A DNA stretch of 64,000 nt from Viridothelium virens (Eukaryota; Ascomycota; Dothideomycetes; Trypetheliales; Trypetheliaceae). Position 1 is the stretch's first letter. Every line of letters starts with the position of its first letter. The position numbers and the translations under genes are program-made. The notes below the pieces were generated by a model. It did no database searches, was not told where the DNA came from, and saw only the letters and a list, made by a program, of their open reading frames with translations. Shown here piece by piece: positions 43,723-54,056 of this stretch. The stretch covers positions 62,001 to 126,000 of the forward strand of contig ML991784.1 of the NCBI GenBank assembly GCA_010094025.1, given 5' to 3'.

Positions 43723-45768
43723 TTATGGAGTTGACATTCGAGCCGCTTTCATTGATCTCATGCTCCGTCTCGGCCTCTTCTTTCGGGCATGGGCTGGATC
43801 TGGCTTCTTGTTTAACAACCAGCCATTCATGGGTGGCCTGATGCCAATAAACTTGCCCTCGGGACTGAATACTTCAATCTCGGGGTATATCGAATTCAAT
43901 TCTCCTACGGGCTCAGATGTGCTGAGAGGGCGATACGTGCCAGCTTCTTCACTTGTTTCGGCAGATGGCCGGACAGCGGTACATCTGCGTTTCCGGACCT
44001 GCGCAACGATTTCCACCCATCCGCATCCCTCAATCAATATATCCGCCGCGTAAACGATAAAAGGAAGTTGTTCTGGGTTGAGTCTCGCTGCAGATGAAGA
44101 GGTTAGTGGTCCTGTGCGGCGCCGGGTCACATCCCATTTCAATTGGAATATCCCTGCTGAAGAGGTACTGCTCGCGGCAAAGTCTTCTCCAACTGTGGGT
44201 ACTCCGGAAGCCCGTTCACCGGTCTGGATTGCGGCAGCCTTCTCTGTAGAGGTGAGGTGAGGGGACAATGGCACGAAAGCGTAGGCCAGAAAGACGAGAT
44301 CGGGCGTTTTAGGAGTGATCCTAATCAATCCACCAAGGAGAAGTGACTGTCCTGGTTTGATACTTTGCTGATCCGGTGCAATCCGATGGGTCATGACGAG
44401 CTCCTTCCTGTGTTCATGCTTAACGTATCTTTCGAGCGAGCTCCGCTCAAGCCCCGGAAGGTCGATCAGTTCGCCTTTGCCTTTGCCAAAAGGAACGCGT
44501 ATTGGAGATGCTGTCGTTCCAGGCAGGGGGGATATGATCGGCATTACAGGATAAGGCGTCTCTGCTTGTGCAGGGGGTAAGAGTTCCCCGCCCGCATCAT
44601 CCTGGTCTAGACCCTCTGAACGTTCCACTGCTCCAATCAGAGATTGAGGTCCAGCAACGTCGTCCGAGTGCATACGTGCAGGATATAAACTTGCGTGCAA
44701 GGAATCCTCATGATGGGCCTCAAGTCGCAGTCGTTCAGCGTCGCCATCAGAAGACCTCCCCTTTGGAAACACCACTTCGAAAAGATTGCTCTTCCCGACA
44801 TTGACCTTTCCAACCATCCATCCGGCGCCCCCTCGATCCCAAATAGCTTCTTTGACATGTTTTGTCCACCAGCCCCTCTTCGCGCTGACACAGCGAACAT
44901 TGCCCATTCTCAGATTTGCCCCAGTCCTGCCCAGTGCACTTCGTAAAACCTCGATCAGGTACGGCATCAAGGTATCGACCTGCTCTTTCTGTGGTGCCAG
45001 TAGATCCGCCCGAGTAATAATGAAGCTGACCTCAGCTATTCGCCCTCGGTGCCATTGTCGATGTTTGGAGCGGCGATTTTGGGTCCGCATAGGAGTCAAA
45101 GATAGACTATGCTGAAGATTCGGAATGAGAGACATTGGAAAGTCTGCTGCATCGAGAACATGATAGATATGATTGTGCGTATGCGGAGATTCAGAGATGA
45201 TCTGTTGGATTGATTCAATTGAAGGATGCACTATTGACGTTCCCAGTGAGTGATGCAAAAGGTTATGACATCTATCGCACACCGGGACCGGCTTTGCATT
45301 TTTCTGCTGAGTATGTAGATTGTTGCTCTCAAAGCCGAGACCTTGTACCAGACTTCCATCGGCTTGAGAGATAGCGGACTTGAATATCATGTCCTCATCC
45401 TTGACCTCATCTTCTGTCTCATCGCATAAATAGGCCTTCACGGCGGCTCTATTTTCCGTATAGAACCCGGCTTCGTCTGGTGAAATCGTCTGAGAGAAAG
45501 CGCCACATCCTGGACAAGAAAGTGGTAGCGTGTTCCTTGATCGGACGATAGCCGTCTCATGACCTGCTCCCGCCTGGCCGATTTGTTGGACTGAGGTCGT
45601 TCGCCGTCTTGATGTGGAAAAACGCTTGGACGTTGGGGTTGGTTTTGCGAGGCGGCGTTGAAACGGAGCTTTGAGTAGAATAGGGCAGAGAAATTCTGGG
45701 ACTGCCCAGGGATAGGAGTTGAGCTGGGGTAAAATGGATCGCTTGGCAGCAGTCAAGACTGCTCTCAT
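43723..45768 (-). CDS. gep3: Mitochondrial circularly permuted GTPase, Gep3/YqeH-like
   Basis: This is a YqeH-type GTPase; yeast Gep3 is mitochondrial, interacts genetically with prohibitins and is linked to small-ribosomal-subunit assembly. It has 681 residues in one exon. The N-terminus is basic and Ser/Arg-rich, fitting a mitochondrial presequence. A zinc-ribbon pair follows: CPGC at residues 85-88 and CDRC at 164-167. The G motifs come in permuted order: the G4-type TRAD at 252-255, the G5-type SAK at 295-297, then the P-loop GKVNVGKSN at 320-328, and later IDLPG. That order is diagnostic. The C-terminal half is long and ends in a basic stretch, as in fungal orthologues. Confidence 0.9.
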   Translation of the reverse strand: MRAVLTAAKRSILPQLNSYPWAVPEFLCPILLKAPFQRRLAKPTPTSKRFSTSRRRTTSVQQIGQAGAGHETAIVRSRNTLPLSCPGCGAFSQTISPDEAGFYTENRAAVKAYLCDETEDEVKDEDMIFKSAISQADGSLVQGLGFESNNLHTQQKNAKPVPVCDRCHNLLHHSLGTSIVHPSIESIQQIISESPHTHNHIYHVLDAADFPMSLIPNLQHSLSLTPMRTQNRRSKHRQWHRGRIAEVSFIITRADLLAPQKEQVDTLMPYLIEVLRSALGRTGANLRMGNVRCVSAKRGWWTKHVKEAIWDRGGAGWMVGKVNVGKSNLFEVVFPKGRSSDGDAERLRLEAHHEDSLHASLYPARMHSDDVAGPQSLIGAVERSEGLDQDDAGGELLPPAQAETPYPVMPIISPLPGTTASPIRVPFGKGKGELIDLPGLERSSLERYVKHEHRKELVMTHRIAPDQQSIKPGQSLLLGGLIRITPKTPDLVFLAYAFVPLSPHLTSTEKAAAIQTGERASGVPTVGEDFAASSTSSAGIFQLKWDVTRRRTGPLTSSSAARLNPEQLPFIVYAADILIEGCGWVEIVAQVRKRRCTAVRPSAETSEEAGTYRPLSTSEPVGELNSIYPEIEVFSPEGKFIGIRPPMNGWLLNKKPDPAHARKKRPRRSMRSMKAARMSTP

Positions 45769-46504
45769 TATCCGATGGATGTGAGGGAATGACTATTCGC
45801 GTCAAGGAAAGAAATGCTGAGTCCAAAGTTTTTGGACGGGGCAAATTTCCGCGCTATCGTACAATCCGGAATAGCACCGATGTCAGGAGCATCATACCCT
45901 GAGACTCCTTTCGTCCACCGGTGCACCTTCGGCTTCCCTGTTGTACTCCGTACACCCTACTGCGATCTGCTCCGTACGCTACCAATCCATGCAGGACTGC
46001 GCGAATATGTACATTTTTACGAATGTCTAATCGGCAGTGCCCAAGTAGCTCTCGAGAGTTGAGTGAGCCTTCTCGTATGGGCGAGAAATTTCATCCGGGA
46101 CCCTCGTAAACCCATTGTTGGCCGGTGTACCATTCTCTGGATACAAAGCTCTACGTTCCTCTGCGCTACGCCTAATGAAAGAATCTGATATCATTGTCAT
46201 CTAGTCCCCACCATGGTCTGTCGGGTCTCTTCTAAAGTCTCATTATTTTGTCTTCTCGGAGTAGCAACCCTCTGAACCTCGATCAGCAACGCAGTCACAT
46301 TCAGATCCCACGTGGCTTGCGCAGGAAAGGGAGTAGATCACCAAATTTTTCAAGGAATGGGAGCCAGAGACCTTTCCAAAACAATAGAAGTCCGCAGCAT
46401 GCAGGATTTGCACTGCACATGAGTGTGAAGAATTTGCTAGACATGTTCTACAGGTTGCGGATGTCAAGCCTGTGAAAAACTAGGGCTCCATTAGCTACAT
46501 CCTC
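45769..46504. other. Intergenic region between the GTPase gene and a kinase-like relic
   Basis: These 736 bp include the promoter of the GTPase gene. One copy of the motif GTACTCCGTAC is at 45943-45953. No exon that would extend the kinase-like relic upstream could be supported. Confidence 0.4.
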
Positions 46505-47023
46505 ATGACTCCTAGCCGAGCTAAGATGCCTCAATTCAGACTCCAAAGGCTCTACGAAGAGATCTTGAAACTCGCCTATCAAATCCATGCGGACTTGGTG
46601 CCCTCCGTCACGTTCTTTGATGGCTTTCTACTGCTTGTTTATGGCACACCGGTGATACCAGGGCAACTACATATATCCCAAGTATTCTCACTGAGGGCAC
46701 CTCCCTCTTGGTCCGTCAGCTCGTTTCTGTCAGACCTAGCAAAATTTGTGGCAAAGTCGGCTGATCGGCCGCAGCCGGAATCTTCGTACTTCTCTTTGTC
46801 TTATACGCAGACCGCAAGAAACACTCTTCTGAAACTGTCCCGGAATGAAGCTTTCGAGCGGATAGAGCCGCTTTGCCGTGAGAAGGTGCTTGGCCTTCTA
46901 AGCAAGGTATCACTGCTTAATGAAATGTCGCCTGTACTATCGTATACAGACTTTGCTAAGGTCAATATTGTTGCCATTGACCTCGTAAACGTAACAGGAG
47001 TGATCGACTTCGACGACGCTTAA
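46505..47023 (+). pseudogene. Truncated APH/choline-kinase-fold gene
   Basis: This frame of 172 codons resembles the C-lobe of fungal aminoglycoside-phosphotransferase/choline-kinase-like proteins. The catalytic-loop region reads VLSYTDFAKVN, where the usual HxD has Tyr for His but keeps Asp and Asn. It is followed by TGVIDFDDA, the metal-binding Asp block. The frame then stops, leaving out the roughly 60-100 residues that normally follow, and the N-lobe ATP-binding part is not recognisable upstream. No splice donor near the end offers a clear continuation. It may be a decaying gene. The alternative is a real gene with exons I failed to see. Confidence 0.5.
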
Positions 47024-47461
47024 ATAAAAGTGTTGGAAAGTCTTGAGGACGAAGATCATACAATTTCAATAGAAGTCGCTGAAGTAGGTATATTCCTGGA
47101 AAGATGAGAAGATGAAAGATGAGATTTGCTCCTCTGTGATCTTAATCATGTTAGATATCCCACCGATGTAGGTTACATTGGAATTGTGAAAGCGAATTGG
47201 AGCTGAGGCGAGGCCTGAAAGCGCTTCTTCGCGATGACCCGGTTGAGGTTGAGGGCAAGGGTCAGGGTCTTCTTGGCAGATTGACATCGGTCCCAATACC
47301 GAAGAAAAATTGGCGCTAGCGGGAGAGACTGCTTGACCTTGACCAAAAAAGCTCTCAACGGTCCCGAACAGGGAGACAGAACTCTATAAATTCTGACCCT
47401 TTGTCACTTCGCTCCTTTGCTGACTTTATATAACACTTCATCCAATTCATTAATCGCCATC
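47024..47461. other. Intergenic region before the aspartate aminotransferase gene
   Basis: These 438 bp hold the aminotransferase promoter. A TATA-like TATATAA lies at about 47427-47433, some 30 bp before the start codon. Nothing codes. Confidence 0.4.
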
Positions 47462-48911
47462 ATGATTGCATCATCAGCCACTAAGCTCCGCCCTGCGGTC
47501 GCTCGTCAACTCCAAGCTCGCGGAGCTGTCTCAATTCGGACAGCTTCAGCATGGGCTCAAGTTCCTCAGGGTCCTCCAGATGCAATTCTTGGTATCACGG
47601 AAGCTTTCAAGGCGGATGGTCACCCAGAGAAAATAAATCTAGGTCTGTCTGCAGCCCTCGAATTCTAGCGTTGCCGTTCGATTCCTCCTGACCGCATCAG
47701 GTGTCGGCGCATACCGCGATGATCAAGGCAAACCCTATGTCCTCCCATCCGTCAAATCGGCCGAGCAAAAAGTCGTACAACAGAATCTTGATAAAGAATA
47801 TGCGGGCATCACCGGCGTTCCGAACTTTACAAAAGCTGCCGCCCTTCTGGCCTACGGCCCCGATTCGGCACCCCTGAAAGAAGATAGAATTGCCATTACA
47901 CAATCCATCTCTGGAACGGGAGCTTTACGAATTGGTGGAGCGTTTCTTCAGCGCTTCTATCCGGGGGCTAAAACTATCTACATTCCTACGCCTAGTTGGG
48001 CAAACCACACTGCTGTGTTCAAGGACTCCGGGCTGAAGGTCGAGAAATATCGCTACTACGATGCCAACTCCATCGGCCTCGATTTTGATGGTATGCTTGC
48101 AGATATTAAGGCACTACCTAAAGGTAGCATTGTCCTCCTCCACGCATGCGCCCACAACCCTACCGGCGTCGACCCGACTCAGGATCAATGGCGAGCAATC
48201 AGTGATGCGGTGAAAGAAGGGGGTCACTACCCATTCTTCGACATGGCGTACCAGGGATTCGCAAGTGGAGATACGGACCGCGATGCATTTGCTTTGAGGC
48301 ATTTCATCAAGGAGGGACATGAGCTCTGCCTTGCCCAAAGTTTCGCCAAGAACATGGGTCTGTACGGTGAACGTGTCGGCGCGTTTTCCATCGTCAGCGC
48401 ATCTGCTGAGGAGAAGAAGCGCGTCGACTCCCAGGTTAAGATCCTTGTGCGCCCTCTCTACTCAAATCCCCCTGTACACGGCGCAAGAATAGCTTCCGAG
48501 ATCTTGAATGATGCATCCTTGAATAAGCAATGGTTGGGTGAGGTCAAGGGCATGGCAGACCGTATCATCCAGATGCGGGCATTGCTAAAAGAAAACTTGG
48601 AAAAGTTGGGGAGCAAGCATGATTGGAGTCATATCACGTCACAGGTGGGTACAATATTGTATTGTCAGGGATCAGACTGATCCTTTTGTAGATTGGCATG
48701 TTTGCCTACACAGGTTTGAAAGCCGATCAGATGGACAAGCTTGCCAAAGAGGTATGTGCTCAACGGTCCTTGCACTTTTTAATGCTCTTTCGCTAACCTT
48801 CGAGCTCAGCACTCTGTATACGCTACAAAGGACGGACGGATATCGGTTGCTGGCATCACAAGCGGCAACGTTAAGCGTCTAGCCGAGTCTATCTATAAAG
48901 TGACGGGCTAA
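47462..48911 (+). CDS. Aspartate aminotransferase, mitochondrial
   Basis: This PLP enzyme interconverts aspartate and oxaloacetate with glutamate and 2-oxoglutarate, part of the malate-aspartate shuttle. Exons are 47462..47642, 47701..48644, 48692..48751 and 48810..48911, in phase, giving 428 residues. The N-terminus is a mitochondrial presequence rich in Ala, Arg and Ser. Family blocks are [58 protein letters not shown] and [16 protein letters not shown] with the PLP-binding Lys. The last two short exons complete the small domain (IGMFAYTGL and GRISVAGI). Length is normal. Confidence 0.96.
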
Positions 48912-49643
48912 ATGAAATTTGGCTTTCCAAAGATTTTCTCCATCATTTCCCCCATAGATAGCGTGTAGTTTACCTTTGTAACAAATATTTAGAAAGCATT
49001 AATGGTCGTCTGCTGTGGAACAGTCGTTGTCAAGGCCTGAAGCTGGACATGCTAGGCAATCTTAATAAACAAGATAGCCTCTGACCAGGGAGGTTCTATG
49101 TTGATCTCTGGGCAAGTAAGGATTAAGACCAATGGATTGGGTGCGAGAAGTTTGAGGATCGGAGATGATGCGCAAGCTCCTCGCCCTAGCCTACCGTCAT
49201 GCCCCCGGTGCCCCGCTGAACCTCAAATCATCCTCGTCTTGTCCGGTCGAGGACACCATCAACCCGCTTGAAAGGGTTGCGATATCCGTTTAGTAGTACG
49301 GGCGAGGCTGTAAAAGGCCTCCGCAGGCGGCCTGCATCTTTTCTACCCCGCATATGTCTCGTGTGCCAATCTACCAACTAGAGACGTAGCTTTCTGGGAG
49401 CTGAGACCTGCCTGGTAGTCACACCTGGGCCTTCACATGTAGACACTGTTTATTACCTTCCCGTCTCCTCAGGAAGGCTTCGCTAAGCTTTTGGACACTG
49501 CGGTAGAATACAGAGCAGCTTCATTTCCTTTCTCTTCACTGCGCGATCTCAGGTTTCCTTTGCTCTTCTTCATTGCAAGCTTACTGCGCTGTCACTCTCC
49601 ACTTTTTTGAGCTGAGAGCAGGCTTGCGTGTCATTTCGTCACG
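48912..49643. other. Intergenic region between aminotransferase and tetraspanin-like genes
   Basis: These 732 bp hold the 3' end of the aminotransferase gene and the promoter of the tetraspanin-like gene. Only short random frames were seen. Confidence 0.4.
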
Positions 49644-50731
49644 ATGGCCATCACTATGAGGCAGGTCGTCCTCGCCTTGAGCACCGTCGTACGCCATCCC
49701 AAATTCTAGACCCTCGTCTCGCTCAAACTTACGGGCATCACAGTACCTTCTCTTCCTGACTGGCCTGGCCGCGTAAGTGCTATCTTCTCCACCCCTCCCC
49801 TCCTCTCCCACTATTACATTTTGTAATACTAATCACCTCTCCCAGTTATGCCATGCACGCCACGCAGACATACCATCTCCCCATCCCAACCAACCTCACC
49901 GCCTTCGCCCTCGCCCTCCCACCTCTGAGCGGCCTCGCCATCGAAGCCGCCACCACCCTCACCCGCAAGGGCGCACCCCGCCGCGATGCCCTCACCCTCC
50001 GTAGCAACTCGACCACTGTCTCCTCTCTGCCTCTCATCCTCACCCTCGGCGTGCTCGCTGTTTACGAGACTGTCGTGGCTACGCTCGCCGGGACGTACAT
50101 TGCACCTCAGGGCTCGCTGGAGTGCGGATTGCGGGATGGTTGGTATGCACTGTGGAATAGAGACGGGGAGGCGATTCGGAGGATTCAGGATGCGTTCAAC
50201 TGCTGCGGATTTAAGACTTTGAAGGATAGAGCGTGGCCGAAGGCTCAGAACGGGGGCCCGGCGCTCGAGGCTTGCAGGGAGATGTATGGAAGGGACCAGG
50301 CGTGCTTTGGGTCGTTGCGGGGAGAGGAGCAGAAGGTGGCAGGAATGTTGATTGCGGTTGCGGTAGGAGTGTTTTTGTGGAAGGTAGGTTGCTTGTTTCG
50401 TTTGCTTTATGTGCTGAGAGTGGGAACTGATGAGATTTTGAAGGTGCTCATTGTGTCGATTCCAACCAGTCAACCATCTTGGTTTAGCCAGATGTTTGAT
50501 GATGATACCTCTGTGCGTGCTGGGCAGCGAGCCCTGGAGTATCAGACAACGCCGGTAGCAGACGAATACGAGCCGTACTCTGATCGTGCTCCTTCGCAGG
50601 AGGAGATCCGGGACGAAGTGAATCAAGGAACGCAGCGAGCGATTGAGGATATTAGGGAAGGCAGACAGAATGGGAGAAATGTTGTGCCCTCAGCTCTAAT
50701 TCCAAACGGCAACGAGTGGTCTCGTGACTAA
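49644..50731 (+). CDS. Tetraspanin-like four-pass membrane protein
   Basis: This protein has four membrane segments and a large outer loop carrying the tetraspanin CCG motif in FNCCGF, with further cysteines before and after it (LEC, EAC, QACFG). Exons are 49644..49688, 49744..49772, 49846..50383 and 50444..50731. The first two small exons supply membrane segment one (VVLALSTVYLLFLTGLAAY). The proposed last intron is exactly 60 bp, has no stop and uses an AAG acceptor, so unspliced transcripts would add 20 residues inside the last segment. The cytosolic tail is polar and acidic. Fungal tetraspanins act in appressorium and polarity functions; which type this is cannot be told. Confidence 0.8.
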
Positions 50732-51236
50732 GGAACATGGAAATCGGGAGGGCCTCTGCGAACGTTTCCTGTTTAAACTTTGAGCTGCGAGAATATAATA
50801 TCTCATGAGGTTTGACAGCTCTTCTTTGTTCTTTCGAGTTTGCCGTTCTTCTGAATATGTTTTGTGACATGGAAACGCACAGGCTGGGTGTTTGGTGCAG
50901 GCAACTTTTGTTCTTTCACGCAACATGACATATATGTTCATAGCCGGTTCATGGGGATTTTGAGACCGATTGTGGCTTGCCAAACGAAGTGTATACTGTT
51001 TGCAAACCGTTCGTTCTTTTTTAATTCGAACGTTTGCGGTATTTTCTCAAACTTCCGTACACGTTCTGCGAAATAAACCCCAATTTCGGCGTATATGTTT
51101 CTCACCACTGTCTCTGTCACTTCCAGAAAGTTTGTCAAACTTTAAAAACGATTTTTCAGATCCTAACTCTTTCCTCCGATTGTTGGATCCAATTTCAGAA
51201 ATATTCATCCTCAGCACCCCTCAGTGACCGTCCGAA
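50732..51236. other. Intergenic region before the BTB protein gene
   Basis: These 505 A/T-rich bp hold the 3' end of the tetraspanin-like gene and the promoter of the next gene. No coding signal was seen. Confidence 0.4.
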
Positions 51237-51857
51237 ATGGATGCATCAAATCAGCCAATCCAGCTCCAAGTGGGCGAGCGACGCTTTACCACAACTAGAA
51301 CCACCTTAGACAAAGTCGCCTGGTTCGCCGCTTTTCTCAAGCCCGAGTGGGACTCCAAACAACCTGACGGCTCTTATTTCCTCGACGCTGACCCCGACAC
51401 CTTCGAGCACATCCTGCGCTACCTGCGGCATGAGACTTTTCCACTCTTCTACAACCAAAGAACCGGTTTCGACTATTGGAAGTACAATGCGCTTGTCGCA
51501 CAAGCCGACTACTTCTGCATTGAGGAACTTGTCAAGTGGATTAAAGAGCAAAAATATGTGGGCGCGGTGCAAACCACCGTGAGTATGGCTACCTATGATC
51601 GGGATATTTACCCCCAGCACCAACTAGATGGGAATTCTGAGACAGAGCACCATTTTACGCTGAAGACGATGAAGGTGTACGTATGCCCTAGGGGGATATC
51701 AAGTCATGAGGGTGACCGGAGGAGGTGTGGACGGCAGTGTGAGAATGCAAATACAGAGCAAGGTGGTGCGAGATTCGAGGAGCAGCAGGTTCTTAGGACG
51801 ACGGAAATCATCAAGACTACAAACATTCGATTTGATAAATGCCAATTTGAGTCTTGA
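51237..51857 (+). CDS. KCTD-like BTB/POZ (K-tetramerisation) domain protein
   Basis: This protein of 206 residues, in one exon, has an N-terminal BTB/T1 domain at about residues 8-100, with the QLQVGERRFTTTRTTL start, YFLDADPDTFEHILRYLR and the closing helix ADYFCIEELVKWI. The second half carries KVYVCPRGI followed by HEGD and CGRQC, a motif I associate with fungal proteins of this kind. KCTD proteins often serve as Cullin-3 adaptors or assembly modules. A GTGAGT at about 51579 could act as a donor, but the frame stays open and the C-terminal motif is downstream, so no intron is called. Confidence 0.82.
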   Translation: MDASNQPIQLQVGERRFTTTRTTLDKVAWFAAFLKPEWDSKQPDGSYFLDADPDTFEHILRYLRHETFPLFYNQRTGFDYWKYNALVAQADYFCIEELVKWIKEQKYVGAVQTTVSMATYDRDIYPQHQLDGNSETEHHFTLKTMKVYVCPRGISSHEGDRRRCGRQCENANTEQGGARFEEQQVLRTTEIIKTTNIRFDKCQFES

Positions 51858-53936
51858 ATGCAATACGGAATATCGAGAAGATGAGGAGTGTCTGCTCGCT
51901 GGCGCGAGAAAAATGCTGGAGGTTGCCCGAGCATTTTTGTCCTAGTACTCCGTACTGTCACTCATACTAGAACCCCTCTCATCCCGACACTCTTTCATCT
52001 TGTACTTTAGCTTCATGCAGACACACTACAGTCAATAAGACATATCCTTTCACCACTTTGAGCTCCTACAGAATGTGTCTCAACTCCGTCTGTCATTAGA
52101 CGCAGCACAATCGATCCTGGGGTATGCTATGGACTGTGGTGTGTATATCAGATATTTCCATCGAGGCCTCATTGACTAATTAGATGAAGGTGCCTTGGAA
52201 TGATGAGATTCAGCTTGAGATCAGTCAACCCAGTGTCACGGATATGGCTATGAAGTGCCATACTGCAATGAGCTGATGGATAGATGACTACGTACCCACA
52301 GTCTACGTATATTTCAATGCGTAACGGGTCGATCAGTAATAATGATGATGAGGCCATCCCCAGAGTTTACGCAGTCGGTTAGGCTTGCGTGCCGTTACCA
52401 TTTACAAATGAGCCTGACCCACTTTTGAACATTGATGGACGAGTCGAGACGCGGGTGTGTATAGCACCCAATTTCCACAGCTTTGTCGATCAACTATACC
52501 CATGCATTTCGCCCGCCCGTAGAAATTCTGCTTGAACTTATCGAGCTATACGGAGTACTCCGTACCGACCAGTGCATGCGCTTGGGTCGAGGTCTTTAGT
52601 GGTCGATAGCCGGTGAGTCCGACAATGAGCTGAAGCTTCGGAGAAATAGATGCGAGGGCGAAGTGCAAGGGGTGAGAGTGAAGATATTCAGGGCTGCGAC
52701 AGGGGAGTTCATGCATAACTAACGAGTAGTGGAATTGGATGGCAACCGAGCATCCAACCACCACTGATTGTTCATGAAATGCTCTCGACCCCAAAAGACT
52801 TCACAACTGGAAATAGTAAGGTGACAACTCATTTACCCTGGCGTCAGCGTGCGCCTGATTGTGGGAACTCTTTTGCCATATTGAACCTTTGTACTGTACT
52901 GTACTCCGTATTCGGCCCCCGGTTCTCAAAAGAAGTGCTTGCTAACAAATGGGCGCATCATCATGACCAGCCAGGCTTGGTGTGATAAGTGCTGTGATAT
53001 AAGGTAAGCACCATGAACTGCAATCTGCTGACTTGGTCTCGAGCTGGCAACGGGAAACCTGAGTCAAGCAGACGGTTTGTGGTTGAGCAGTGGCGTGGCT
53101 GCACCGCTGCATTAGCATTAAGGCGCTACTCTCGTTTTGTGGGGGCCAACAAGATGGCATAGCCTGTTTCAGTTTGACTATCGAGCACCATCATTCGAGC
53201 AACGTCCCGATCAGGCCCAGGCAGTGCTTGGACCTGCGGCTCTGTCGCGTGGACATGCTTTCGGATCGCCAGCCGAGCGCATTGTTCGACAATGTGCCTG
53301 ACCAATGGGTGCGGTCCGCAGCCTGAGAACTCGACCGCCTGGGTCGCGCTACTCTGCCCTTCCGCGTCATCCCAACTCCAACTTTCGCATCGCTTCGGTC
53401 CCTTTCATGGCCTATCGCCTGACAAATGAGTCTGATACGAGGAGAAATCCCTGTTAGCGTCTGGTGCGTTTCAAGCTCAGCGTTGTCGTAAGGTGGTTAG
53501 TAAGGCGTGCCAACCGTGAGTGGTGAGGTGGTGAGTTGATTTCCTGCCGAGCCCGATGGCGTCTCCTATTCGCTTCGATGATTGCCAACATGTGGAGGAC
53601 ATGAGTCTTTCACGTTTTGTGCCTGCTAGCCTTACCGTCTGCACCGTCTGCGTGGCTTTGCTTAGTGACCCGGTAGCCTTGGAGCTTATCCGGGATGCAG
53701 GTCCAGCTGTTTCCGATCTTTGATGGTAATTAGCGCAGCAGTCGAGCCCAACGCTGTTCCGAACAGGCGGGACGGATCTGCTTAAACGTCTGGCTGCCCG
53801 GAATCGCCTCCTTTCAGAGAAAGAGCTCCGTTCCTATTCCCTCGATATGTTTCATACGTAGATAAACTTTAGCCTTTCGTTCTGCTGTACTGTACACTAG
53901 GTCTTCGAGACCCTAGAAGTCCCTCGTTTATTTTCA
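51858..53936. other. Gene-free region of 2.1 kb
   Basis: No exon can be supported on either strand; frames present are short and Cys/Arg-rich. The stretch has three copies of the motif GTACTCCGTA(C) at 51945, 52555 and 52901, one of them inside a perfect 16-bp palindrome. The right part should hold the promoter of the large surface protein gene. Confidence 0.45.
52549..52564. repeat. Perfect 16-bp palindrome TACGGAGTACTCCGTA
   Basis: The sequence is identical to its own reverse complement over 16 bases. Its right half, GTACTCCGTA, recurs elsewhere in this window only outside genes. It could be a protein-binding site or a dispersed short repeat. Confidence 0.7.
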
Positions 53937-54024
53937 ATGATGTTGTTTTTTGCTTCTGTCGCAGCATGGGTTTCTCTCGTGGGTGTAATACAAAATGCAC
54001 AAGCAGCGTGGAGTAAGATTTCTG

Positions 54025-54056
<32 letters not shown>

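Noticed and set aside
51579-51590. Possible intron donor GTGAGT in the BTB protein gene
   Set aside because: The frame stays open and the conserved KVYVCPRGI and CGRQC blocks follow in the same frame.
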